Source: Rhodospirillales bacterium (GTDB lineage Bacteria; Pseudomonadota; Alphaproteobacteria; Rhodospirillales; Casp-alpha2). Taken from it: a DNA stretch of 8,933 nt. A program made the translations under genes and the position numbers. Every line of letters starts with the position of its first letter. The first letter of the stretch is position 1. The DNA lies in NCBI GenBank assembly GCA_028282185.1, contig JANQIJ010000426.1:1-8933 (forward strand), given 5' to 3'. Under the pieces are notes generated by a model that had not been told where the DNA came from, made no database searches, and saw only the letters and a list, made by a program, of their open reading frames with translations. This document shows positions 1 to 5,691 of the stretch, piece by piece.

Positions 1-645
1 CAGCACCGCGCGATTGGCCGTTAGCAGGGAAAACCCCTGATAGATGATGTCGTGGTCGGCGCAGAACCGGCGCACCGCCCGGTCCCAGCCGCGGGCCGCG
101 AAGCATCGGTTCTGGACGAAACGGGGCGGCACATCGGCCCGCGCGACGAGCAGGCGCAGCTGCTCTAAGGTCACATTACTGACGCCCAATAGACGCGCCC
201 GCCCGTCGCCATGCAGCGCTTCCATGGCGCGCCAGGCCTGCCAATCGGCGGCGCGCAGGCGGTCGCGGCTCGACGGTCCGTGCAGGACGTAGGAATCCAG
301 GTGATCGGTCCCAAAATGATCCAGCGTACTGACGAAGGATTGCCCCACCTGATGGGCGATGGGCGCGTCCGCGTCGTAGGGTAAGCGATGATCCTGGCCG
401 CGGCGGAAGGTGAATTTCGATTGCAGGAACAGACCGTCGCGCCCAAGGCCGCCTGCGCCGATGGCGGCCTGCACGGCGGCACCGACGGCGGCCTCGAAAT
501 AGTGTTTGCGCTGGTTGGCGGTATCGATCCCCCGGAACCCCTGGGCCAGGGCCAAGGCCGTCAAGCGTTCGGTCGCGTCTTCCTTCCAGGCGGTGCCATA
601 GAGAAACCGGGGCACGCTGACGCCGTCGATCACGAGCGGCTGCAT
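1..645 (-). CDS. Aldo/keto reductase, C-terminus cut by window edge
   Basis: The first 215 codons of an aldo/keto reductase (AKR superfamily, NADPH-dependent carbonyl reductase on a TIM barrel) are visible, and the frame stays open to the left edge. Family landmarks: GTAW near residue 17, IDTANQRKHY at 40-49 (catalytic Asp41), QSK with the active-site Lys77, and VLHGP with His122, matching the Asp/Tyr/Lys/His tetrad of the family. LLGVSN and a VQNRCF segment follow in the usual order. The catalytic Tyr normally lies five residues after the Asp; here that residue is Arg46 and the candidate is Tyr49, so the loop is longer by two or three residues. The ATG at 645 lies 8 bp past the permease stop, so the gene is probably the last visible member of the zinc-related operon. 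The ribosome-binding site is weak, which suggests translational coupling. The substrate cannot be told. Confidence 0.85.
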   Translation of the reverse strand, partial: MQPLVIDGVSVPRFLYGTAWKEDATERLTALALAQGFRGIDTANQRKHYFEAAVGAAVQAAIGAGGLGRDGLFLQSKFTFRRGQDHRLPYDADAPIAHQVGQSFVSTLDHFGTDHLDSYVLHGPSSRDRLRAADWQAWRAMEALHGDGRARLLGVSNVTLEQLRLLVARADVPPRFVQNRCFAARGWDRAVRRFCADHDIIYQGFSLLTANRAVL

Positions 646-653
646 ACCCGCGC

Positions 654-1922
654 TCACGTTCGGACGACCATGCCGTCGGCGATGGAATGGCGATAGGCAC
701 GGTAGGCGGGCACCAATCCGGCCAGAACGCCGGCAAGGACGACGGCCCCCAGGACCCGCCAATCGCGCGGCGTCGGCGGCGCGATCTCGATGAACAGGCC
801 ATATTGAGCGTCCAGAATGGGCTGCGCCACGGCCAGCCCGCCATACATCATGGCCAGGCCCAGGACCGCACCCAACACCGTCAAGGTCGTCGCCTCAAGC
901 ACCAAAAGCGAGAACAAATGTCCCGGCCGGGCGCCGACCGAGCGCAGGATCGCCATTTCCCGGCGCCGCTCGTTCAGACCCGCCAACAGCATGGTGATCA
1001 TGCCAAGCAAGCCGGCGGCGATAACGAACAGGGAGATTGCGCCCAATGCCGCCTCGGCCGTGCCCATCAGGTCCCATAACTCCTGCAGGGCGACGCCGGG
1101 CAACACCGCCAGCAAGGGCTCTCCCCGGTGTTCATTGATCGCGCGCAACAGGCCGAAGGCCTCGAATCTGGAGGTCGTGCCGACAAGGAAAGCGGTGATC
1201 GCTCGCGGCGTCAGGTCCATCTGGCGCACCCGTTCCGCGCTGACGGCCATGCCCGGGACACGTGTGCCGCCGCGCCAATCCACATGGATCGCCTCGATCG
1301 CTTCCAAACTGACATGCACCGTGCGGTCCACAGGCGTTCCGGTCTTGGCCAGGATGCCGGCGACACGGAAGGGTTTGTCTTCGTGCCGGGCGAAACCTAC
1401 GCCGCCGATGCCGTGGTCGATGACGATCCGGTCGTCCAGATCGTAGCCCAGGGCCGCCGCCACGTCGGCGCCCAGGACGGCGTCGAACAGATCATCGAAC
1501 GGCTGTCCGGCCTGGAACGCCAGATTGCGTTTGCGGGCATAGCGGTAGTGCTCGAAATAGGCCTGGCTGGTGCCCATCACGCGATAGCCGCGATGGGAAT
1601 CGCCCAACGAGATCGGCACCGTCCAGGCGACACCCGGCAGGGCCGCGGCCCAACGGTAGCTCTTCCATGAAATGTTGTTGGTCGCGTTGCCGATGCGGAA
1701 CACGGAATAGAGCAGCAATTGGACCGAGCCGCTGCGCGCGCCGACGATCAGGTCGGTTCCGGATATGGTGTTGGCGAAGCTCGCCTTGGCCTCATGGCGC
1801 AACTTCTCGACGCCGAGGACGAGCATGACGCTGACCGCGAGCGCGAACAGGGTCAGCCCCGCCGTCGCCCGGCGGCTCAGCAGGCTGCGCCAGGCGAGCC
1901 CAAGGATCGATCCAAGGTTCAT
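654..1922 (-). CDS. FtsX-family ABC transporter permease (MacB/LolC-like)
   Basis: A 422-residue inner-membrane permease. The layout is that of the FtsX/MacB family: TM1 at about 20-38, a large periplasmic domain at about 40-288, then TM2 (291-315), TM3 (337-365) and TM4 (388-407). The cytosolic loop after TM2 carries the typical NERRREMAILRSVGARPGHLF motif (317-337) that docks on the ATPase. A conserved-looking block, DLIVGARSG followed by a TNNISWKSY segment (57-89), follows TM1. I chose the ATG at 1922 because it puts the MNLGSILGLAWRSLLSRR amphipathic start directly before TM1 and leaves a 10-bp gap after the ATPase stop; a longer frame to 2003 would overlap the ATPase. FtsX-type permeases usually couple ATP hydrolysis to conformational work in the periplasm rather than import. 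Next to a ZrgA-type protein and a Zur box, a role in zinc acquisition is inferred (zrg-like permease). Confidence 0.88.
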   Translation of the reverse strand: MNLGSILGLAWRSLLSRRATAGLTLFALAVSVMLVLGVEKLRHEAKASFANTISGTDLIVGARSGSVQLLLYSVFRIGNATNNISWKSYRWAAALPGVAWTVPISLGDSHRGYRVMGTSQAYFEHYRYARKRNLAFQAGQPFDDLFDAVLGADVAAALGYDLDDRIVIDHGIGGVGFARHEDKPFRVAGILAKTGTPVDRTVHVSLEAIEAIHVDWRGGTRVPGMAVSAERVRQMDLTPRAITAFLVGTTSRFEAFGLLRAINEHRGEPLLAVLPGVALQELWDLMGTAEAALGAISLFVIAAGLLGMITMLLAGLNERRREMAILRSVGARPGHLFSLLVLEATTLTVLGAVLGLAMMYGGLAVAQPILDAQYGLFIEIAPPTPRDWRVLGAVVLAGVLAGLVPAYRAYRHSIADGMVVRT

Positions 1923-1932
1923 CGGCGGAAAC

Positions 1933-2658
1933 TCATGGATCGGACGCCCCCGCCGGTGTTCTCGGCGCACGGTTGATCTCGGCGAGCGCCAGGGACCGGC
2001 CAAAGCGCCCTTCCAAGCGACGATCGTGACTGACGAAAACCAGGCTGGCGCCCGTCGCCTGGATTGCGGCGAACAGCAGGTCGATGAAGGCTGCCTGGGC
2101 GTCTGCGTCGAGGGACGAGGTCGGTTCGTCGGCGATCACCAGGTCCGGCCGGCCGATCAGGGCGCGGGCCGCGGCAACGCGCTGTTGCTGGCCGACGCTC
2201 AATTCCGACACGCGGTGGCCGTCGATCACGCCGCCGGCCAGGCCCATATGCCCCAAAAGGCGTCGAGCCTCGGCTTCGGATCCGCCGGCCGCCTCGCCGG
2301 CGCGGGCCCGGCGAAGAGCGGAGAACCGGCAGGGCAACAACACGTTTTCGACCACGTCCAGATAAGGCACCAGGTTGAATTGCTGAAAAATGAAGCCCAC
2401 ATGATCGCCGCGAAAGGCATCCCGAGCGGCACCGGTGAGCGCGGTCAGGACCCGGCCCAGAACCTCGACCGTTCCCGATTGGGGCACCGATACGCCGCCC
2501 AACAGGTTCAAAAGCGTGGTCTTGCCGCTGCCGCTGGGGCCGTTGATGAACACCTGTTCACCGGCGGCCACGGTCAGGGCCGGGATGTCCAGGGTCGGCG
2601 CCTGGGCGGCCCGCCAGCGGAACACGGCCTCGGCAATGCGGATGGCAGGCTCGGTCAT
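1933..2658 (-). CDS. ABC transporter ATP-binding protein (MacB/LolD type)
   Basis: A 241-residue cytoplasmic ATPase with every ABC motif intact: Walker A GPSGSGKTT (40-48), Q-loop FQQFNLVPYL (91-100, typical of the MacB/LolD/FtsE group), signature LSVGQQQR (153-160), Walker B LVIADEPTSSLD (173-184) and H-loop SHD with His211. The length fits a single-domain LolD-like subunit. The ATG at 2658 is preceded by a GGGAG ribosome-binding site; a frame extension to 2856 would run into the zrgA-like gene and has no ABC homology. It pairs with the FtsX-type permease starting 10 bp downstream. It lies 56 bp after the stop of the zinc-binding protein, with no terminator in between, so co-transcription from the Zur-controlled promoter is likely. 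The function is therefore inferred to be powering a zinc-responsive envelope process. Confidence 0.92.
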   Translation of the reverse strand: MTEPAIRIAEAVFRWRAAQAPTLDIPALTVAAGEQVFINGPSGSGKTTLLNLLGGVSVPQSGTVEVLGRVLTALTGAARDAFRGDHVGFIFQQFNLVPYLDVVENVLLPCRFSALRRARAGEAAGGSEAEARRLLGHMGLAGGVIDGHRVSELSVGQQQRVAAARALIGRPDLVIADEPTSSLDADAQAAFIDLLFAAIQATGASLVFVSHDRRLEGRFGRSLALAEINRAPRTPAGASDP

Positions 2659-2714
2659 ACGGCTCCCGCCGGTCGCCAAGGGGACCGGGGTTCCCTTCGT
2701 CGCGTGGTTCGAAC

Positions 2715-3386
2715 TTAAAGCTTCAGGCCGGGCGCGGCCGCTGTCAACGTCGCCTTGCCCTGGCCGCTGGCCGTCAGGGTTCGCACTTCGACGGTTTTCG
2801 AGCGTGGAAAAACCTGGAACAGGGTCAGGTCCAGCCGGTCGGGCGGATTGGCGCATTGGAAACGATACTTGGCGCGGAATTCCGCGTGGCCGTCGTGTTC
2901 CCCATGATCGTGTTTGGCATGGTCGTGCTTGCCGTGATCGTGCTTGCCGTGGCCGTGGCCGTGGCCGTGGTCATGGTCGTCGTCGCCGACGCCAAAGGTC
3001 TCGCTGTCGACATGGGCCTTCGCCAGTTTGCAGCCGGCCGCCCCGGGGAAGCGAAACAGACCCGCGCCGTTTTCGAATTTGGCCCTCGCGTCCTTGACCG
3101 CGGCCTTGTCCTCGGCCGACTTGGCCAGGTGTTCGAAGCCCACGGTATCGGCACCCGGCGCCAACAATTCGATTTCGACCCGGCCGCCCTCGGCCGCCAG
3201 GTTCATGCGGATGATGCCGTGGACATGCGGCGCCTCGTCATGATGGCCATGGTCGTGCTTGTGGTGGTGGTGGCCCTTTTCGCCGGCGACGGCGGCGTCG
3301 AACGCGCCGTCCCCGGCAAGCATCCCCAGGCCGATGGCGCCGGCCAAGGCCCCGAAACGAATCTTTTGATAGCCGAAACGCCGCAT
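2715..3386 (-). CDS. zrgA: Histidine-rich periplasmic zinc-binding protein, ZrgA/DUF2796 family
   Basis: A 223-residue exported protein. The N-terminus (basic MRRFGYQKIR, hydrophobic 11-24, AVAG near 32-35) is a signal peptide. Two metal-binding stretches are plain: residues 39-56 hold 10 His, and 135-167 hold 13 His mixed with Asp, including three KHDHG/A repeats. The segments between them (HGIIRMNLAAEGGRVEIELLAPG at 56-78, FGVGD, YRFQC and LTLFQVFP) fit the DUF2796/ZrgA family. Cys119 and Cys178 are the only cysteines and could form a disulfide. The ATG at 3386 has a strong GGGAGGTG ribosome-binding site; a longer frame to 3575 would run through the Zur box and into the 3' end of the next gene. 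In Vibrio cholerae ZrgA belongs to a Zur-repressed zinc uptake system; here the role of capturing zinc in the periplasm is inferred from family, His content and the Zur box 35 bp upstream. Confidence 0.88.
   Translation of the reverse strand: MRRFGYQKIRFGALAGAIGLGMLAGDGAFDAAVAGEKGHHHHKHDHGHHDEAPHVHGIIRMNLAAEGGRVEIELLAPGADTVGFEHLAKSAEDKAAVKDARAKFENGAGLFRFPGAAGCKLAKAHVDSETFGVGDDDHDHGHGHGHGKHDHGKHDHAKHDHGEHDGHAEFRAKYRFQCANPPDRLDLTLFQVFPRSKTVEVRTLTASGQGKATLTAAAPGLKL
2904..2978 (-). repeat. Short tandem repeats encoding the second His-rich tract
   Basis: Three near-identical 15-bp units lie at 2904-2918, 2919-2933 and 2934-2948 and encode the KHDH(G/A) repeats. They are followed by hexamers GTGGCC at 2949, 2955 and 2961, with variants at 2967 and 2973, which encode Gly-His pairs. 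The unit lengths are multiples of three, so copy-number change would lengthen or shorten the zinc-binding tract without a frameshift. Confidence 0.8.
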
Positions 3387-3420
3387 GGCGCACCTCCCAA
3401 GCCAAACCGAATATTTAGAT

Positions 3421-3443
3421 GTAATGTTATATGATAACATTGC
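3421..3443 (-). promoter_or_regulatory. Zur box (zinc uptake regulator operator)
   Basis: An inverted repeat AATGTTAT-ATG-ATAACATT (3423-3441) with perfect 8-bp arms, extended by a G/C pair at 3421 and 3443, so 10 of the 11 arm positions match. It fits the known proteobacterial Zur consensus (ATGTTAT, a short centre, ATAACAT). It sits 35-57 bp upstream of the zrgA-like start and overlaps the predicted promoter, so zinc-loaded Zur would block RNA polymerase and zinc starvation would open the operon. No second copy is seen upstream of the DUF3299 gene or elsewhere in the window. Confidence 0.88.
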
Positions 3444-3451
3444 CGTTTCAA
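3424..3451 (-). promoter_or_regulatory. Predicted sigma70-like promoter of the zrgA operon
   Basis: Read on the minus strand, a -35 element TTGAAA (3446-3451, 5 of 6 to TTGACA) is followed after 16 bp by a -10 element TAACAT (3424-3429, 4 of 6 to TATAAT). The -10 and most of the spacer lie inside the Zur box. The element choice is a best fit by eye. Confidence 0.5.
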
Positions 3452-3507
3452 GGGGCCGGGCGACGTTTCGCGCGATTTTCGACGCGCCGCGGCGGCAGGC
3501 TCGGTGC

Positions 3508-4176
3508 CTATTCCGTATAGGGCTCGACGCGGATGCCTTCCATGGTATAGCCGGCGTGGACGTCGGCGGTGCCATCGACCAGATACAGGGACTTGGTCGT
3601 GCTCTCGACCTTTAGCCGGCCGGTGATCCAGACCGGCTCGAAAAGTTCCCGGGCCGCGTAGGAGCGTTCCAGGCGAACGAAGACCATCTGGTTCTTTGGC
3701 GGCGGCGGCACATGGATGCAGGCGCCGACATAGGGCACCAAAAGGAATTCCTCGACCGAGGTGCCGTCGAATTCCAGGGGCAGGACATAGCCCGGCATGC
3801 GGATCAACTGGCCATCCAGTTCATCGACGGTCTGGGCGTTCAACACCTCGATTTTCTGACGCAGGACTTCGTATTCTTCAAGCAGTCGCTCGACCTGCAG
3901 ACCGTCCGTGCGCAGCTTATGGGCCAGTTCCAGACCGTCCTCGTATAGCGGGTTGACTTCACTGACCAGGCCGCGTGATTGCTGGGCCCGGATCGAAGCG
4001 AGCATCTCGAGCTCGACCTGCTGATCCACGGTCAAATCCATAAACGGGTTTTCGATCGGTGGACCTTCGGGCACCAGGTTGTCCCAGGTCAGCTCTCGGG
4101 CCAGTTCGGCACGGGCGACCAGCGGCCCGACGAGCAAGACCAGGCCCAGGGCGAAGATGGCGGCGAAACGGCGCAT
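3508..4176 (-). CDS. Exported DUF3299 family protein
   Basis: A 222-residue protein with a clear Sec signal peptide (MRRFAAIFALGLVLLVGPLVARA, cleavage likely after Ala23). Residues 50-120 are largely helical and charged, followed by a compact core: MPGYVLPLEFDG (127-138), VPYVGACIHVPPPP (148-160), MVFV, WITGRLKV (183-190) and a C-terminal GYTMEGIRVEPY. This is the hallmark pattern of DUF3299, a family without a firm biochemical role that recurs next to ZrgA-type proteins. Cys153 and His155 in the CxH of the core are candidate metal ligands (inference). The ATG at 4176 has a GGAGG ribosome-binding site and directly precedes the signal peptide; a longer frame to 4323 has no such signal. It lies upstream of the Zur box, so it is either on its own promoter or read from the kinase side. 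Confidence 0.82.
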   Translation of the reverse strand: MRRFAAIFALGLVLLVGPLVARAELARELTWDNLVPEGPPIENPFMDLTVDQQVELEMLASIRAQQSRGLVSEVNPLYEDGLELAHKLRTDGLQVERLLEEYEVLRQKIEVLNAQTVDELDGQLIRMPGYVLPLEFDGTSVEEFLLVPYVGACIHVPPPPKNQMVFVRLERSYAARELFEPVWITGRLKVESTTKSLYLVDGTADVHAGYTMEGIRVEPYTE

Positions 4177-4195
4177 GCGCGGCCTCCAAACTCTG

Positions 4196-4216
4196 CCCGG
4201 CGCCCATTGCGCCGGG
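4196..4216. other. Perfect 8-bp inverted repeat in the DUF3299 leader
   Basis: CCCGGCGC at 4196-4203 and GCGCCGGG at 4209-4216 form an 8-bp GC stem with a 5-nt loop between the kinase stop and the DUF3299 start, ending 20 bp before the start codon. No U-run follows on the minus strand, so it is not a standard terminator. It may mask the ribosome-binding site or stabilise a processed transcript end; no function is shown. Confidence 0.45.
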
Positions 4217-4327
4217 ACCGGGCTAAGATAGGATTGAACCCCGGCAAAGAAAAGTCCATGCGCCGCCGGCGAAAGGGCGTTCAAACGATTGTGAGCCCGC
4301 CGCTGTCCCGGAACCGCGACCAAACGG

Positions 4328-5314
4328 TTAGTTGACCCGCCTGACCCGTGTCGGCGGGAACCGAACGGTCACCGTCGTGCCCTGGTGTTCGACGCTGTCG
4401 ATGCCGAGCGCCGCCTGGTGCAGATCCGCCAGGATACGAACCAGCGACAGTCCCAGGCCCGCGCCTTGCTGGCCGCGGACCAAGGGCTGCGCCGGAACCT
4501 GGGTGTAGGGCTCGAATACGTCGTCCAATGCCTTCTTGGGAATCCCGATGCCCGTGTCAGCGACGCGGATGACGACCCCGCCGACCCGATCGCGACGCGC
4601 CGCCAGGGTGATTTTGCCCCCCTTCGGCGTGAACTTGATGGCGTTGGACAACAGGTTGACGACGATCTGGCGAACGCGCCCCGGGTCGCAGTACAGCCCA
4701 GGCAGGGTATCAGCCGTCATAACCTCCAGGGTAATGCCCGCGGATTTCGCCTCGACCGCCATCAGACGCTGGCAATCGTCCAACAGGACCGGCACCGCGT
4801 TCCAGGATTCGCGCAATTCGATGCGACCGGCCTCGACCTTGGCGATATCCAACAGGTCGTTGACCAGATCCAACATATGCGCGCTGGTCTTGCGGATGTC
4901 AGTGATGTATTCCGCATATCTCGGGCTCCCCAGATCACCGTAGGGCTGTTGCCGCACAAGATCGGCGAAGCCAACCACGGCATTCAACGGCGTGCGCAGT
5001 TCGTGGGTCACGCGGGCGAGGAACTCGGTCTTGCGCTGGTCGTTGTTTTCCGCCCGCTCCTTGCCGCGCAACAACTCCATATTGACCCGGCGGAGGCCCT
5101 TGACCTCGCGCCGCAGGTCCAGGATTTCCCGCCTGAGCGCGTCCAAGCGCCTGTCGCGCCGGCGCCGGATGGCGCGGACCAACCATAACATCGGCAGCAG
5201 TGGCAGGGCCAAGAGCTTGCCTGCGGTGAACCGCGGCGCCTGGCACCGGCGGGACACCGTCGGCCGGGCCGCGCCATAGGGCAGATCGCTCATGTTTCCG
5301 GACATCGTGCTCAT
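4328..5314 (-). CDS. Membrane-anchored sensor histidine kinase without a sensor domain
   Basis: A 328-residue histidine kinase. A short cytosolic N-terminus leads to one hydrophobic segment (LLALPLLPMLWLV, about 34-46), then a very basic stop (RAIRRRRDRR) and a charged coiled-coil-like stretch (56-92). The HisKA dimerisation domain has the H-box THELRTPLNAVVGF with the phospho-acceptor His104. The HATPase domain follows with the N-box VVNLLSNAIKF (218-228), G1 DTGIGIP (253-259), F-box FEPYTQV and G2 GAGLGLSLV (284-292). All catalytic motifs are intact. There is no PAS, HAMP or periplasmic sensor, and no response regulator is adjacent, so the signal and partner are unknown; the short membrane segment may sense the envelope itself or a partner protein. 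ATG 5314 has an AAGGAG site only 2 bp upstream; the ATG three codons later (5305) has 11-bp spacing and is a possible alternative. Confidence 0.9.
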   Translation of the reverse strand: MSTMSGNMSDLPYGAARPTVSRRCQAPRFTAGKLLALPLLPMLWLVRAIRRRRDRRLDALRREILDLRREVKGLRRVNMELLRGKERAENNDQRKTEFLARVTHELRTPLNAVVGFADLVRQQPYGDLGSPRYAEYITDIRKTSAHMLDLVNDLLDIAKVEAGRIELRESWNAVPVLLDDCQRLMAVEAKSAGITLEVMTADTLPGLYCDPGRVRQIVVNLLSNAIKFTPKGGKITLAARRDRVGGVVIRVADTGIGIPKKALDDVFEPYTQVPAQPLVRGQQGAGLGLSLVRILADLHQAALGIDSVEHQGTTVTVRFPPTRVRRVN

Positions 5315-5460
5315 TTCTCCTTATCTCCGCCGATCGCCTACTGGCGTCGTCGGTTCGAAATGCCGCCGTCCCCGGCCCGAACCTGTCGCCTACCTTTCGT
5401 TTTGCCCATCCAAAATGGCGTCGGCCTACCGTTCCGATCGGATTCCCGCGCCGCCCCTCA

Positions 5461-5489
5461 AATATCGGAATAAGAGAAATAAAGGTCAA
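5461..5489 (-). promoter_or_regulatory. Predicted sigma70-like promoter for the histidine kinase
   Basis: On the minus strand a -35 TTGACC (5484-5489, 5 of 6) is followed after exactly 17 bp by a -10 GATATT (5461-5466, 4 of 6). This would start transcription near 5454 and give a leader of about 140 nt before the kinase ATG. One arm of the adjacent dyad begins within the -35 element, so a regulator bound there could act on this promoter. Confidence 0.5.
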
Positions 5490-5512
5490 ATCTATTTATT
5501 ATTGATAGATTT
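5488..5512. promoter_or_regulatory. 25-bp dyad, candidate operator
   Basis: AAATCTAT (5488-5495) and ATAGATTT (5505-5512) are perfect 8-bp inverted arms around a 9-bp AT spacer. The arms extend to TCAAATCTAT and ATAGATTTTGA if one extra T is allowed. It sits between the two divergent genes and touches the kinase -35 box. It does not match the Zur or FNR consensus and I do not recognise the regulator. Confidence 0.45.
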
Positions 5513-5520
5513 TGATCAAA
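5511..5520. promoter_or_regulatory. 10-bp palindrome TTTGATCAAA beside the dyad
   Basis: A perfect palindrome abutting the 25-bp dyad. It includes a TTGATC (5512-5517) that could act as a poor -35 for aceK, with TATGGA (5535-5540) 17 bp away as a poor -10 (3 of 6), but no convincing aceK promoter is visible by eye. The TTGAT and ATCAA half-sites nearby are 8 bp apart, not the 4 bp of an FNR box. Confidence 0.3.
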
Positions 5521-5565
5521 TTTGCCTAAAATTTTATGGATCGTCGCGGATCGGCCGGGCCTTCT

Positions 5566-5592
5566 CGGGTCTTTACCCGCTGACGGGACCCG
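5566..5592 (+). other. Alternative hairpins in the aceK leader
   Basis: CGGGT (5566-5570) can pair with ACCCG (5575-5579) over a CTTT loop. Alternatively CGGGTC (5566-5571) can pair with GACCCG (5587-5592), enclosing CCCG (5576-5579) with CGG or CGGG (5584-5587) over a CTGA loop. The two folds cannot exist together. This is a switch-like arrangement, though the stems are short and nothing shows what would control it. Confidence 0.35.
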
Positions 5593-5659
5593 CCATTCAC
5601 GCTAGCCTCTGAAACGGATCAACGGCGTTCAAGCCGGCCAAACGGCATGGATGGGGAGG

Positions 5660-5679
5660 TGGGCTGAGCGAACAGCCCA
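5660..5679 (+). other. Hairpin directly upstream of the aceK ribosome-binding site
   Basis: TGGGCTG (5660-5666) and CAGCCCA (5673-5679) form a perfect 7-bp stem with the loop AGCGAA. The stem ends immediately before the CGGAG ribosome-binding site (5681-5685) of aceK, leaving the site single-stranded. It could affect ribosome access or protect the message end. Confidence 0.5.
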
Positions 5680-5691
5680 GCGGAGACAAAC

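Larger units (their letters stand above)
5315..5691. other. Divergent intergenic control region between kinase and aceK
   Basis: 377 bp with no gene. The flanks are GC-rich, but the core from about 5460 to 5540 is strongly AT-rich and stands out from the rest of the window. It contains a minus-strand promoter, a 25-bp dyad and a 10-bp palindrome, listed separately. The part from 5541 to 5691 is the likely aceK leader and carries several hairpins. From 5315 to 5455 (kinase leader) I see only a weak 6-bp inverted repeat (5352-5357 with 5378-5383). Confidence 0.7.

Noticed and set aside
1765..2718. A 317-codon plus-strand open frame over the ABC ATPase.
   Set aside because: It lies opposite a complete ABC ATPase with all motifs; its product is low-complexity and typical of antisense shadows.
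2856..3434. A plus-strand frame with long Val/Met runs that looks like a membrane protein.
   Set aside because: The hydrophobic runs are the reverse complement of the His/Asp codon repeats of the ZrgA-like gene.
4177..4327. Possible second Zur box upstream of DUF3299.
   Set aside because: No ATGTTAT/ATAACAT type half-sites are present in this gap.
4385..5188. A 267-codon plus-strand open frame opposite the histidine kinase.
   Set aside because: The minus strand carries intact H, N, G1, F and G2 boxes; the plus-strand frame has no recognisable domain.
5502..5519. Possible FNR/FixK box from TTGAT and ATCAA half-sites.
   Set aside because: The half-sites are 8 bp apart instead of the required 4 bp.
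5647..5667. A six-codon upstream frame (ATG to TGA) in the aceK leader.
   Set aside because: It is too short, has no ribosome-binding site of its own and no codon feature suggesting an attenuator peptide.
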